A stretch of 64,000 bases of DNA from Brevibacillus laterosporus DSM 25 (GTDB taxonomy: Bacteria; Bacillota; Bacilli; Brevibacillales; Brevibacillaceae): the NCBI RefSeq assembly GCF_002706795.1, contig NZ_CP017705.1, positions 2,050,001-2,114,000 on the forward strand, read 5' to 3'. Positions 35,532-44,531 of this stretch are shown piece by piece. The position numbers and the translations under genes were made by a program. Position 1 is the first letter of the stretch, and the number at the start of each line of letters is the position of its first letter. The notes beneath the pieces were generated by a model. It worked only from the letters and a program-made list of their open reading frames with translations, did no database searches and was not told the origin of the DNA.

Positions 35532-36212
35532 CTAGTTAAAATTGAGCTGAATATACATTACTTTAAGAGAATTTGATTCAACCATTAAAATAATATCTTT
35601 AACCTTTTTACTAAAATATTTGATTGATATAGAATCCATTAATCTATCAGTAAATTGCCAATTACATGGCTCGAGGCAAATGCTTTTATAAGGATAAAAG
35701 CTCTCATACACAAAGTCCCATACTTCATCAAAAGATTCCATTTCAACTTCTTTAATTTTTTCAAGGTTAACCCTCATATAAATAAGATCACTAACGTTCA
35801 GTACTATGTTTTCTTTTTCCTCTCCTCTTCCATACAAATCATTAAGTATAGGATGGAGAAGTTGACTATGATATAAAGCTTTCACATGTTCTTTTGATGA
35901 CTGATTCAAATCTTGTAAAATCAAATTACTTGTCTCATCATTAGCACAGAAAAACCTCACTTTCTCAAAATGAATTCCTACTTCTTCCATAACCTTATTG
36001 TAAAGATTTATTTTATGAGCAGGAATCTGTAGCACCATATTATTATCATTAATAACCAGAGGTAGCAAAAAGAATTGTGCAAGTAAAGACATCTTATCTC
36101 TATTTCCATATGGAAGTACTTTTTTTATTTTAAAATTATTATCATTTAAAGTTACGTATACTGTAGATAGAAAATTATACTCTTCTTTACTTATTTTCTT
36201 AATCCACTTCAT
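35532..36212 (-). CDS. Hypothetical protein
   Basis: A 226-residue protein with no membrane helix, signal peptide, Cys cluster or catalytic motif that I recognise. It has alternating strands and helices and a good GGAGGAA ribosome-binding site. Codon use is AT-rich, like the flanking ATPase and secreted protein. It may belong with them as an acquired patch. No function proposed. Confidence 0.7.
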   Translation of the reverse strand: MKWIKKISKEEYNFLSTVYVTLNDNNFKIKKVLPYGNRDKMSLLAQFFLLPLVINDNNMVLQIPAHKINLYNKVMEEVGIHFEKVRFFCANDETSNLILQDLNQSSKEHVKALYHSQLLHPILNDLYGRGEEKENIVLNVSDLIYMRVNLEKIKEVEMESFDEVWDFVYESFYPYKSICLEPCNWQFTDRLMDSISIKYFSKKVKDIILMVESNSLKVMYIQLNFN

Positions 36213-36256
36213 TTTCTTCCTCCTTTTTATTGGTTATATAAAATAGTCCTTAAACT

Positions 36257-36286
36257 AACCACACCTTCAAATTTGAAGGTGTGGTT
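36257..36286. terminator. Perfect palindromic terminator
   Basis: A 30-bp perfect palindrome with arms AACCACACCTTCAAA and TTTGAAGGTGTGGTT lies just beyond the stop of the secreted protein gene. TTTT follows on the plus strand. Confidence 0.75.
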
Positions 36287-36318
36287 TTAAGTCTAGAATG
36301 ATCTTAAGAAAAATATTC

Positions 36319-36843
36319 TTATTTAATGGTGAACTTAGCTGGCTTACTCCCCGAAGCAGCATAATCAGTACCATCATGTCCTTCAAATGTGCCCCCTAGA
36401 GTCGCAGTATAGTCACCTTTTGAAGTGTGAGTTTTTATCGACTGATTATTGATAAAGTTAGTCAGTGGTACGTCATACCTGAACAAAATAGAGCCATCTC
36501 CAGTATTACCCCTTTTGTATCTAACTGTAATATTTGATTTTTTGATCTTTACCCCAGGAGCTAAAATTCTCCAATCGCAATAAGAAGTCATCCCCTCAAC
36601 TTCACACGTAATCATTCCTCCCCCTATTGCTTTAGCACCTAAGGATTCTAAATCTATTGAATTTTCCGATTTTATAAGATCTTCCATTTTATAAAAAAGT
36701 ACTTCTTGTTCGTTAATTTGTTTATTATCCCTATTAATTTCCTCGTTAGGAGCAAAATAGTCATCGACATTTGCAAAAGCATATAAAGGGACTACAAGTG
36801 TAAAGACAGCTAATACTATTGATAATAATAAGTACTTTTTCAT
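36319..36843 (-). CDS. Secreted hypothetical protein
   Basis: A 174-residue protein beginning at the ATG at 36843, preceded by AGGAGGA; the longer frame to 36882 has no such site. It has a clear signal peptide (hydrophobic 4-20, cleavage near YAFANVDD) and a beta-rich mature part with CEVEGMTSYCDW that could form one disulphide. No known domain recognised. Its AT-rich base use and lack of relatives nearby suggest an accessory gene. Confidence 0.72.
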   Translation of the reverse strand: MKKYLLLSIVLAVFTLVVPLYAFANVDDYFAPNEEINRDNKQINEQEVLFYKMEDLIKSENSIDLESLGAKAIGGGMITCEVEGMTSYCDWRILAPGVKIKKSNITVRYKRGNTGDGSILFRYDVPLTNFINNQSIKTHTSKGDYTATLGGTFEGHDGTDYAASGSKPAKFTIK

Positions 36844-37372
36844 AAAAGTAAATCCTCCTAAAATGTTTTTAATCCCCTTCATTTCAAAATGTACAGTTTA
36901 ATCCATCGTTACTTATAACAATCTCAGTAACAATATATTTAATTTTTATGGTTTTCTTCTAGGAGAGAGCCTTTTATAAAATATTGTTTAAATGACATCC
37001 CCTTTTTCTATCAATACAAGAGTGATAAAATAGTCGTAAGTAAAAATTTTTATGGTATAAAGATAAGGATGTTCTCGTAGCGGGCAAGCACCTGAGAACG
37101 TCCTTATTTGTTATACAAAATACATTGCATAACAATCCCTCCTTTCTACTGTACACTTGTTACTATATTAGCTGTTTCATAAATTACCTTTTTATTACAT
37201 TTGTAGAAACTTATACAATTAATTTTGTATTTCATTAGTATAATTTGAACAATTGTTGACCATTTGAAAATGTATCATCTACTCTCTTAATACTTCTTAC
37301 CTAAATTAAAGTCACAACCAACTACTTCAATTTCCCCTTGCAATTAAGTTAGCATTCACTTACCATATTATC
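36844..37372. other. 530-bp AT-rich gene-free interval with a strong orphan hairpin
   Basis: No gene is supportable here. At 37063-37107 a 14-bp stem (ATAAGGATGTTCTC / GAGAACGTCCTTAT, one U-G pair) with a 17-nt loop ends in TTTG, terminator-like on the plus strand, with no gene upstream on either side close enough. It could end a small RNA or be left from a lost gene. Confidence 0.5.
37348..37363. promoter_or_regulatory. Putative TetR operator upstream of the TetR gene
   Basis: GTTAGCATTCACTTAC shares GTTAG and ACT-AC arms with the perfect repeat at 38015-38030. It lies 10 bp before the tetR-like start codon, consistent with autorepression. Confidence 0.55.
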
Positions 37373-37945
37373 ATGAAGAAAAAACCACACGTTGACAGTA
37401 AAAAGAAAGATATTTTACAAGCCGCTATGCGCCTATTTGCAACAAAAGGGATCGATGGCATCTCGGTCAAAGAGATTGGCGACGCGGCGGGTGTCACAGA
37501 TGCCGCAATCTACAAGCATTTTAAGAACAAAAATGAGGTAGCATCAGAGGTATTTACCCAGTATTGCAATAGTTACACCAAAATGATTGATTTTTATGTA
37601 AGCCAGTCTGGAACGTTTCATGACAGATTTGACTGTTTAATCGATCAGCTAGTAGAGATGCACGACGAGGATCACTGCGGATTGCTATTGCTATCTCAAC
37701 ATCACGATGTGTATCAGCAGGTTGCTCAGAAAAACATGAGACAGCCACTAGATGCTTTGATTGATTTAATCCTTCAAGGAATCGAGAGCAATGAGCTTCC
37801 TGAGCAAGACGCAAGACTCTCCGCTGTTTTGATTATTGGTGCTTTTACAGGCCTAGCAGTCTCTAGTTTTCAGGGGGAGCTCCCTAGTCAGCTAGAAGCA
37901 TTGGCTTCTCAAATTAAGAAGCGATTATTTGCTTTATTACAATAG
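37373..37945 (+). CDS. TetR-family transcription regulator
   Basis: A 190-residue repressor with the N-terminal TetR HTH (AAMRLFATKGIDGISVKEIG, then AAIYKHFKNKNEV) and a divergent ligand-binding domain. No clear Shine-Dalgarno sequence precedes the ATG, so translation may be weak. It is followed by a quinone reductase gene with a near-identical operator, which it likely controls. A small hairpin AGGTC/GACCT with T-rich tail follows the stop. Confidence 0.9.
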   Translation: MKKKPHVDSKKKDILQAAMRLFATKGIDGISVKEIGDAAGVTDAAIYKHFKNKNEVASEVFTQYCNSYTKMIDFYVSQSGTFHDRFDCLIDQLVEMHDEDHCGLLLLSQHHDVYQQVAQKNMRQPLDALIDLILQGIESNELPEQDARLSAVLIIGAFTGLAVSSFQGELPSQLEALASQIKKRLFALLQ

Positions 37946-38014
37946 AAATATACTATGCAGTCATTGTTTCTTAACAGGTTAGGTCGAAATTGACCTTTTC
38001 CTTTTTATCATAAA

Positions 38015-38030
38015 GTTAGTAAACACTAAC
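38015..38030. promoter_or_regulatory. TetR operator upstream of the quinone reductase
   Basis: A perfect inverted repeat GTTAGT-AAAC-ACTAAC. With the related site at 37348-37363 it identifies the recognition sequence of the adjacent TetR protein. Confidence 0.65.
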
Positions 38031-38058
38031 CATTTCAACTTATACAGGAGGCTCATTC

Positions 38059-38637
38059 ATGAAAAAAATTCTCATTATTCAAGGTAATCCCGTGAAAGAA
38101 AGCTATGGGGAAGCACTAGCGGAGGCTTATCAAAAAGGTGCCGTGTCAACAGGGGCTGAGGTGAAAAGCTTACGTCTGGCTGATCTTGATTTTAATCCTA
38201 ACTTAGCTGGCGGCTATAAAAATAAACCACAATTGGAGGATGATCTAATCCTTGCTCAGCAATTAATTAGCTGGGCTGATCATCTGGTGTTCGTCTATCC
38301 AATCTGGTGGGGCGCTCCACCTGCATTGCTTAAGGGTTTTCTCGATCGCGTTTTCATGCCAGGCTATGCTTTTTCCTATAAGAAAGGCTCATCCCTCCCT
38401 CAGCAATTATTGAAAGGAAGATCAGCAAGACTGATCGTCACCATGGATTCCCCCTATTGGTACTACAGTCTTGTTCAAGGAAAACCGGGCCATCGGATGA
38501 TGAAAAGGTCTACCTTGCAATTCTGCGGTATTAGTCCAATAAAAATAACAACCCTTAGTCAGGTTGGCAAGGCAGATGATGAAAAGAGAAAGCGGTGGCT
38601 AAGGACCGTGAACCAACTGGGTAAACAGCTTAGGTAG
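38059..38637 (+). CDS. Flavodoxin-fold NAD(P)H:quinone oxidoreductase
   Basis: A 192-residue protein of the NQO1/KefF/MdaB family (MKKILIIQGNPVKESYGEAL at the phosphate loop, YPIWWGAPPALLKGFLDRVF at the flavin ring). It would reduce quinones or related electrophiles by two electrons with NAD(P)H. Strong CAGGAGG site. A TetR operator lies in its promoter, so it is probably induced by a quinone-like compound. It is a distant paralogue of the broken gene at 28462. Confidence 0.9.
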   Translation: MKKILIIQGNPVKESYGEALAEAYQKGAVSTGAEVKSLRLADLDFNPNLAGGYKNKPQLEDDLILAQQLISWADHLVFVYPIWWGAPPALLKGFLDRVFMPGYAFSYKKGSSLPQQLLKGRSARLIVTMDSPYWYYSLVQGKPGHRMMKRSTLQFCGISPIKITTLSQVGKADDEKRKRWLRTVNQLGKQLR

Positions 38638-38882
38638 GTGTACATGTCAGAGGGATTGGTGGAAAAGCATTAGTCGTAAAGCAATTTGATTCACAGCCTG
38701 TTTTAGAAATAGAAAAGCGTCAGAAGGTAACAACGAAGGTAGGCGAAGCCGTAGTCCGTATCCTTAGAGCCGCACTGAACCCATATATCCCGATTACCGT
38801 TAAAAATATCAGCATATACCAGAAAGGGACCGCCACTTTTCTATTTACATTTCCCTCTTGCTACAACCAATGGCTAAAATAA
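38634..38882 (+). pseudogene. Orphan protein-like reading frame without a usable start
   Basis: An 82-codon frame opens directly after a stop at 38631 and has no ATG, GTG or TTG near its front, although an AGGTAGGTG site and an ATG (38644) lie there in another frame. Its sequence is protein-like (KALVVKQFDSQPVLEIEKRQ, then VTVKNISIYQKGTATFLFTF after a helix). A single-base frameshift after the ATG would repair it. It overlaps the convergent gene by 22 bp. No family recognised. Confidence 0.35.
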
Positions 38883-39682
38883 TGGTCTACAGCCTGCGCG
38901 GAGTATCCGTCCTCACCACGCCAGTTCACAATGGCAAAAAAATCATTTTTTCCTCCTCGACCCGGTCGATCCTTGCTAGAGGTTAGTATTCCTACTGTTG
39001 CCAAAATTTCAAGCAAGGCATCCCGTTCGTTTTTACTTGAAGGAAGCACGCCCTTAAGCCGTTTCTCCAGCTGACGGGCTGCATCCGTAGGCTCGCAGCT
39101 ACTAATCGTCTCCATAACCCTGCGAAAAATCTCGACATCCTCTGCTTGTACCTCGATGTCCTCTTCCTTGATCAATAGCTCCAAATCAAGCAGATTATAT
39201 ACAATGTGGTTGAGCCGGATTCCGCCCCATTTGATTCTCTCAAAATTCAACACGTTCAGGTCTTCATTCTTGTAAGCTTGCAGACTGGCAACATGATAAC
39301 CGTCACAGATATAGCAATCCCCAAACATCGCATAGGTACTGCCATTGTTTATAGTTGCATACTTTCCAGCGTTGCTCTCAAAAGCATGCTGTGGAAGCTG
39401 GTGAGTTAATATCCAGCTGGAAAGCGCACTTCGAAGATGTAGCTTTCTTGTCGACAAGCTATGTAGGAATGCTTTTGCCACCTGTTCTTTTGTTACGATT
39501 TGATGCAAATCAATTAATCTCTGCACGCACTCATCATGGGTGATCGTGAGCGGTTCAAACATCAGTCCCTTGCTCTTGGCATAGGCAAAATCTTCGTCTG
39601 AGATGCTACGTGATTCTCTATCAATCCAGCCCGTACTGTTCCAGAAGGTCTTCATTACGATCTGTTTCGCTTTTTTATCCAT
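38861..39682 (-). CDS. Hypothetical cytoplasmic protein
   Basis: A 273-residue soluble protein with GAGGAGA before its start. It has a helical N-terminus, a central segment with CYICDGY, and a C-terminal helical part ending in Trp-rich DHYFSHWL. I do not recognise the family and no metal-site or catalytic signature stands out. It stands alone, with a 550-bp gene-free region upstream. Confidence 0.75.
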   Translation of the reverse strand: MDKKAKQIVMKTFWNSTGWIDRESRSISDEDFAYAKSKGLMFEPLTITHDECVQRLIDLHQIVTKEQVAKAFLHSLSTRKLHLRSALSSWILTHQLPQHAFESNAGKYATINNGSTYAMFGDCYICDGYHVASLQAYKNEDLNVLNFERIKWGGIRLNHIVYNLLDLELLIKEEDIEVQAEDVEIFRRVMETISSCEPTDAARQLEKRLKGVLPSSKNERDALLEILATVGILTSSKDRPGRGGKNDFFAIVNWRGEDGYSAQAVDHYFSHWL

Positions 39683-40138
39683 AGACTATTCTCCTCTCCT
39701 TTGCTCATGTAGCAGATATTTAATTTGAAAATGCCATAGCTTGATAGGCTCTGTTTTTTACCTATTTCATAAGTACTCAAACCCAAAACACGAGCATCCA
39801 AACATACTGTGAAAAAAATATCTTACTTACGTTATGTGATATAGACGAAGAAGGTAAGGCTTGGTTGTAAGAAACGGAAATAATCATCTGTTTTGGAATG
39901 TATCTCTTATCATTACAGTACATACGTTTGTGTGTTTGTATAAAAAATAAGTCGATGCCTCTTCTTTTCTGGTCTAATAAGGAAGCTTCTGTAGCATGAG
40001 AGATAAACATTTTTACATAAAAGACGACAATCAAAACCACTATCTAGCTACCTATAAAATACCGAAAGACCTTATCGTTAAAAAAGAGAATCATAAATAA
40101 ATGTCCTATCTCTTTCATCCAAAATTCCAAAATGAAAA
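39683..40138. other. Gene-free interval
   Basis: About 450 bp in which I find no supportable gene, repeat or RNA. The upstream control region of the 273-residue protein must lie near 39700. Confidence 0.5.
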
Positions 40139-40179
40139 AAGTAGACAAACGGAATCACACTCATCCCGCTTGTCTACTT
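40139..40179 (-). terminator. Terminator of the siderophore import operon
   Basis: Arms AAGTAGACAA-CGG and CCG-TTGTCTACTT form a long stem about 55 bp after the permease stop, with T residues following on the minus strand. Confidence 0.8.
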
Positions 40180-40235
40180 ATCCATTTATAAATCTACGAT
40201 ATTTGATGTCGGTGGAGGGCCAATGTCGAGCCCAC

Positions 40236-42317
40236 TCACTTGACCGAACGCGCCGATCGAATCATCAACAGGAATAGGTAAGGTGCCCCTAGCAAAGCGA
40301 CAACGATACCTGAAGGAATATCCTTAGGAATGAGGATGACTCGCCCGATTAGATCGGCAGATGCTAGAAGTACCGCTCCCAGCAGGGCAGAGATAACAAC
40401 CATCCGTCGATGATAGGAGCCGACCAGCATTCGTGCCGCATGAGGAGCAAGCAAGCCGATAAATCCAACTGCTCCCACACTGGCAACCGCAGATGAAGCA
40501 AGCAGAACCGCGATGACCGCTACAATCAACCTCGTCAGACGTACATGTAAGCCCAAACCCATCGAGCTCTCGTCGTTAAAGGACAAGAGATCAACTCTGC
40601 GTCCCAACCACCAAGCAATTGGCGTCAGGAGAAGTATGGTAGGTAGCAAGCGGCTCACTTCCGTCCAACCGCGTCCATATGTACTCCCTGCCATCCAAGC
40701 AAGAGCTGGCGCTGCTAGAAGCTGGGCTTTCACGATCAAAATATTGATAAAGGCAGAACCCACCGCTGCTACCGCAATACCCACAAGAGTCAAAATGACT
40801 GGGTTTAGTCCTCGACGCCAGGAAACAGCGTATACAATAGCTGCTGAGATAATACCCCCTAGCATAGCTCCTAGGGGCATCCACCCCGAGAACTGTGGAA
40901 ATACAAGTAACAGGAGGATTGCGCCTACCCCCGCCCCACTGGTAACCCCAACAATTTGCGGATCAGCCAAAGGATTTCGAACCGCGCTTTGCATAAGACT
41001 CCCGCTGATTGCTAATGCCACTCCTGCCAACATAGCCGTTAAAAGCCTAGGCATTCGCAGATCAAACAGCAATTGACGGTACAAATCATTTCCTTGCCCC
41101 ATGAAAATGGCAGCGATCTCTGTCCACGATATGTACAGGTTTCCGCTCGACAGGCTGATCATCCAGACAACAGCTAGCATGACACAAAGCAGAAGAACCA
41201 GTAGTGGATAAGAAATTCGGCGACGCCAGACTCCTACACTCATCGAAGTACCCGAAGCGGAGCCTGCACTCAAATTCCGGGAAACGCGTAACGCCAGCCA
41301 AATCAACCATGGACCGCCGATAGCAGCAGTGATGGCTCCTGCCGGAAGCTCCCCATAAGCATTTACAAACGTGCGGGCAATCGTGTCAGAGGCAACAAGT
41401 AAGGCGGCACCCCAGATCGCACTGATCGGCAACAACCAAATGTGGCGGTTCAATCCTGACAACCGTACTAAATGGGGAGCGACCAGTCCAATGAACCCGA
41501 TTGGACCTACTACACTTACACTGACACACGTAATCATAATCGCCAGAAGCATAGCAAGCAGACGAGTCTTGCCTACCTTTTGTCCAAGCGAACGCGAGGT
41601 TTCCTCATGAAAGCTGAGTACGTCTAGCTGGCGAGCCATCAGACAACCAACTGCGATTCCCCCAAGGATCAAAGACCAGCTAAACTGAACTCCTGTCCAG
41701 TCATTTTGTTTCAGTGAGCCTGATCCCCAGAGGAAAATTCCTTGTGTTGTTTCTTCGTTAAATAAAATGATGGCACTTGTAAGTGAGGAGAACACCAACG
41801 TGATGATCATCCCAGACAAAGCCACTCGTACAGGAGTTCCTTTTCGCCCGCCTGACATGAAGTAAACGGCAACCGCAGCAAGGATTCCTCCAGCCATTGC
41901 AAAAGGAAGCGGGAACTGATGGAGGATCGAAGGCCAAAAGACCATCCCGAACACCACAAAGAGATATGCGCCCGCATTCACTCCCAGAGTCGTCTCTGAG
42001 GCGAGCGGATTTCGCGTCACGGTTTGCATCACCGCTCCTGCTACAGCCAAGGCCGCACCAGACAAAAGCCCCATTACGGTTCGTGGCAGTCTAACCCCTC
42101 GAATCATCTGATGATCGGCGATATCCTGAGGAGAGATAATCGCCTGAACTACGGAGTGAAGAGAAATATCAGCCAAGCCCTGTGTCAGACTGACAAAGGT
42201 AAGGACCACTAAAACGGCAAGCCCTCCCAATAGCATCCAAAACGGCCTCCAGCCTTTTCTTTGAGAAGAAGGATGGATGTCGGTTGAGACAGACGATACA
42301 TGCTTGGCAAGGCTCAT
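40236..42317 (-). CDS. Fused FecCD-type siderophore ABC permease
   Basis: A 693-residue protein made of two homologous FecCD halves (about 25-345 and 370-690), each with some ten helices and a GAVMQTVTRNPLA / GSLMQSAVRNPLA motif and a GPIGFIGLVAPH / GAVGFIGLLAPH motif. In most importers two separate subunits provide these, so this is an FhuB-like fusion. It overlaps the binding-protein gene by 4 bp (ATGA). No ATPase gene follows; it must borrow one, as Bacillus does with shared ATPases such as FhuC or YusV. Confidence 0.93.
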   Translation of the reverse strand: MSLAKHVSSVSTDIHPSSQRKGWRPFWMLLGGLAVLVVLTFVSLTQGLADISLHSVVQAIISPQDIADHQMIRGVRLPRTVMGLLSGAALAVAGAVMQTVTRNPLASETTLGVNAGAYLFVVFGMVFWPSILHQFPLPFAMAGGILAAVAVYFMSGGRKGTPVRVALSGMIITLVFSSLTSAIILFNEETTQGIFLWGSGSLKQNDWTGVQFSWSLILGGIAVGCLMARQLDVLSFHEETSRSLGQKVGKTRLLAMLLAIMITCVSVSVVGPIGFIGLVAPHLVRLSGLNRHIWLLPISAIWGAALLVASDTIARTFVNAYGELPAGAITAAIGGPWLIWLALRVSRNLSAGSASGTSMSVGVWRRRISYPLLVLLLCVMLAVVWMISLSSGNLYISWTEIAAIFMGQGNDLYRQLLFDLRMPRLLTAMLAGVALAISGSLMQSAVRNPLADPQIVGVTSGAGVGAILLLLVFPQFSGWMPLGAMLGGIISAAIVYAVSWRRGLNPVILTLVGIAVAAVGSAFINILIVKAQLLAAPALAWMAGSTYGRGWTEVSRLLPTILLLTPIAWWLGRRVDLLSFNDESSMGLGLHVRLTRLIVAVIAVLLASSAVASVGAVGFIGLLAPHAARMLVGSYHRRMVVISALLGAVLLASADLIGRVILIPKDIPSGIVVALLGAPYLFLLMIRSARSVK

Positions 42318-43342
42318 TTCGCTAGTAGATCTGCCGCTTTTTTAGCCATGATTTCTGCGGACAATGGCCCGCCGTAAGGCCACATGTCTCCTCCCAACGC
42401 ATAGATGCGATTTTCTTTCACAAAGGTTAACCCATTCCATACAGGATTGTTTTTCAATTGATTGTTGATGACATTATCATCATCCTGAATGATATGCAGG
42501 AAGTTAGCATCCTGCAACGGTGGAAGCGCCTCCACATCCGTGGTCGTCATTCCATTTTGCTCAAACTTCTTCGGCTTGTACGCATTTTTCAAACCGATAT
42601 GCTCCAGAATTTTTACTGCTGTAGAGTTATCAGAAGATAGGCGGAATTCTACCGCATTTTGATTACTGTAGCCCATTGCCAATACGAACGGTATTTTGTC
42701 CATGCCGGCTTTGACAATTCTGTCCTTTGCCTCTGCATAAGTCTTGTCGAGGTTTTTCAAAACGTTATCTGCCTCTGCTTTTTTATCCAGAATATCGGCA
42801 ATCTCTGTAAAAGTGTCAATCATTCTGGAATATTGGTCACCTTGACCCTCAAGCGGGTTAGAATCATACACGATCGTAGGAGCAATTTTGCTCAGCTCGT
42901 CGTAGTTTGCTTCCACATTACGTTTTATCCCGATGATTAGGTCTGGCTTCAACAGCATGATCGATTCCAGATTTGGTGCAATACGGCTTCCCACATCCAC
43001 TACATCTGGTGCAATTTCCACTGGGAGCTTGACCCACTTTTTCATATTCTTAATATCAGCAATCCCTACAGGCTGCATACCTAATGCCAGCACATGCTCA
43101 GCACTGCTCCATTCCAATGCAACGACACGCTTAGGAACCCCTTTGATCTTTGACTCACCCATTACATGCTTCACTGTTCGTTCTTGCTGTTCTCCGGATT
43201 TGTCAGACTCTGACTGGGCTGTTGGAGCTGATTGTGTCTGTGTTCTCCCTGTTTGTGGGGCTGTGCCTGAATTACCGCATGCTGCAAGTACCAGCATCAA
43301 CGACAGAAAGACAAAAAAGACTGGCAGTTTAACAAAACGCAT
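42314..43342 (-). CDS. Siderophore-binding lipoprotein
   Basis: A 342-residue class III substrate-binding protein. A signal peptide ends with the lipobox VLAAC (Cys22), followed by a Ser/Gln/Thr-rich linker and the two-lobed periplasmic-binding domain (VKHVMGESKIKGVPKRVVAL, then LKPDLIIGIKR). It captures a ferric siderophore and delivers it to the fused permease. The promoter upstream is overlapped by a Fur box, so it is made under iron limitation. The siderophore is not known. Confidence 0.92.
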   Translation of the reverse strand: MRFVKLPVFFVFLSLMLVLAACGNSGTAPQTGRTQTQSAPTAQSESDKSGEQQERTVKHVMGESKIKGVPKRVVALEWSSAEHVLALGMQPVGIADIKNMKKWVKLPVEIAPDVVDVGSRIAPNLESIMLLKPDLIIGIKRNVEANYDELSKIAPTIVYDSNPLEGQGDQYSRMIDTFTEIADILDKKAEADNVLKNLDKTYAEAKDRIVKAGMDKIPFVLAMGYSNQNAVEFRLSSDNSTAVKILEHIGLKNAYKPKKFEQNGMTTTDVEALPPLQDANFLHIIQDDDNVINNQLKNNPVWNGLTFVKENRIYALGGDMWPYGGPLSAEIMAKKAADLLAK

Positions 43343-43426
43343 TGAATGATTCCCCCTACTTTAGTTCTATGATGTAGCACAAAATGATTGCATAGTTGAA
43401 CCAGATGATATGCCTCCTAAAGAAAG

Positions 43427-43455
43427 ATGATAATGATTATCATTTTCTGTGTCAA
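43427..43455 (-). promoter_or_regulatory. Fur-regulated promoter of the siderophore operon
   Basis: On the minus strand TTGACA (43455-43450) and TATCAT (43432-43427) are 17 bp apart. A 19-bp Fur box, GATAATGATTATCATTTTC on the plus strand (43429-43447), matches 17 of 19 consensus positions and covers the spacer and -10 box, so Fur-Fe binding would block polymerase. Confidence 0.88.
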
Positions 43456-43616
43456 TATTAGAATATGCATATGTTTTTTTGTTTCTTTATTGGTAGCGGG
43501 GGAAATTTACTTACTGTTGTGAGGATTAGGTGGTTATGCTTTTGATAAACCCCAGAATTTTCCAATCATTTTTCATGAGAAAAAACTCAATGAGATCGAA
43601 AAAAACATTCCCAAAT

Positions 43617-43655
43617 AAAAAGATGGCAGATCTATATTAGGTCAGCCATCTTTTT
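43617..43655. terminator. Bidirectional terminator
   Basis: AAAAAGATGGC and GCCATCTTTTT form an 11-bp stem with a 17-nt loop and A/T runs. It ends the minus-strand lipoprotein gene. Confidence 0.82.
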
Positions 43656-43724
43656 TAGTCTTGAATTTACAAATAGCTGAACAACTTAGTATTTCAGAGA
43701 AATCTTAGACGCTGGTATTTCTAT

Positions 43725-44501
43725 TTAATCTACTTCAGGGCTAGGGAAAAATGCAGAATTAACAGACGGCAAGGAATTTGCCAGATTAATAATATTTTGT
43801 TCACTTACATTTCCTGAAACAACAATTGTTTTTCCGGTATCAAAATAATACAAATAGCTATTTTTCAAATGATCTTTAGAGATATATGCTTCATTTCCGT
43901 TGCTCAAGGATATCTTTTTAGGATCAGAATGTTCAACAAAAGAAACCCGATTAGATACAGTGATTGTAACTATTTCTTTTTCATCTGCAAATGTCCAAAT
44001 TTTTTTATCTGATATTGTAAGGTTGAGTGCATTGAACTTATTCATCGGTAAATCTAAACCCTCTTTATCCGTAAACCCTTTACCTCCCAGTAATCTTAAA
44101 AGCCCATTTATAATCCATTTATTAGAACTATTATATTCATACAGAAAAATGGCATAATTATTTTCTCCTTCAGGAGAGTGAATAGCAACTATACTACTAC
44201 CACCAAGAGTTGTTTCGAAAATTACAGAATCTTTTTTAGGGAATTCTTTTTTCCCATCTTTAAAAGTAACTTCATATTGGTGTAGTACAGCTTCGGAAGG
44301 GGAAGAGATATTTTTAGGTGACTCAAGTACCTTAACCCACTTAACCTTTTTATCTTTAGTCGCTTTAGATTCTTTATTAGGTATTTTTGTATCTTCCAGT
44401 ACTGTCTCTTTATTTTGATCTTTTAATTTATCATCCTGACATCCTAATAAAAAACCAAATAAAATAAAGAATAATATGGGTGTAAATAATTTGAATCTCA
44501 T
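43725..44501 (-). CDS. Lipoprotein of unknown function
   Basis: A 258-residue protein with a signal peptide and lipobox FLLGC (Cys21), then a Lys-rich linker and a beta-rich domain. The C-terminal stretch (LKNSYLYYFDTGKTIVVSGN, then SEQNIINLANSLP) resembles the DUF4367-type domains found in extracellular parts of Firmicute anti-sigma proteins; this is a tentative reading. AT-rich codon use. GGAGGAAG precedes the start. It stands alone, with a small fragment directly upstream. Confidence 0.75.
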   Translation of the reverse strand: MRFKLFTPILFFILFGFLLGCQDDKLKDQNKETVLEDTKIPNKESKATKDKKVKWVKVLESPKNISSPSEAVLHQYEVTFKDGKKEFPKKDSVIFETTLGGSSIVAIHSPEGENNYAIFLYEYNSSNKWIINGLLRLLGGKGFTDKEGLDLPMNKFNALNLTISDKKIWTFADEKEIVTITVSNRVSFVEHSDPKKISLSNGNEAYISKDHLKNSYLYYFDTGKTIVVSGNVSEQNIINLANSLPSVNSAFFPSPEVD

Positions 44502-44531
44502 TGAAATAATCTTCCTCCTTCCTAATGATTA

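Noticed and set aside
39777-40040. Minus-strand 87-codon frame
   Set aside because: No ribosome-binding site, no protein-like pattern, and low complexity; judged a chance frame in a gene-free interval.
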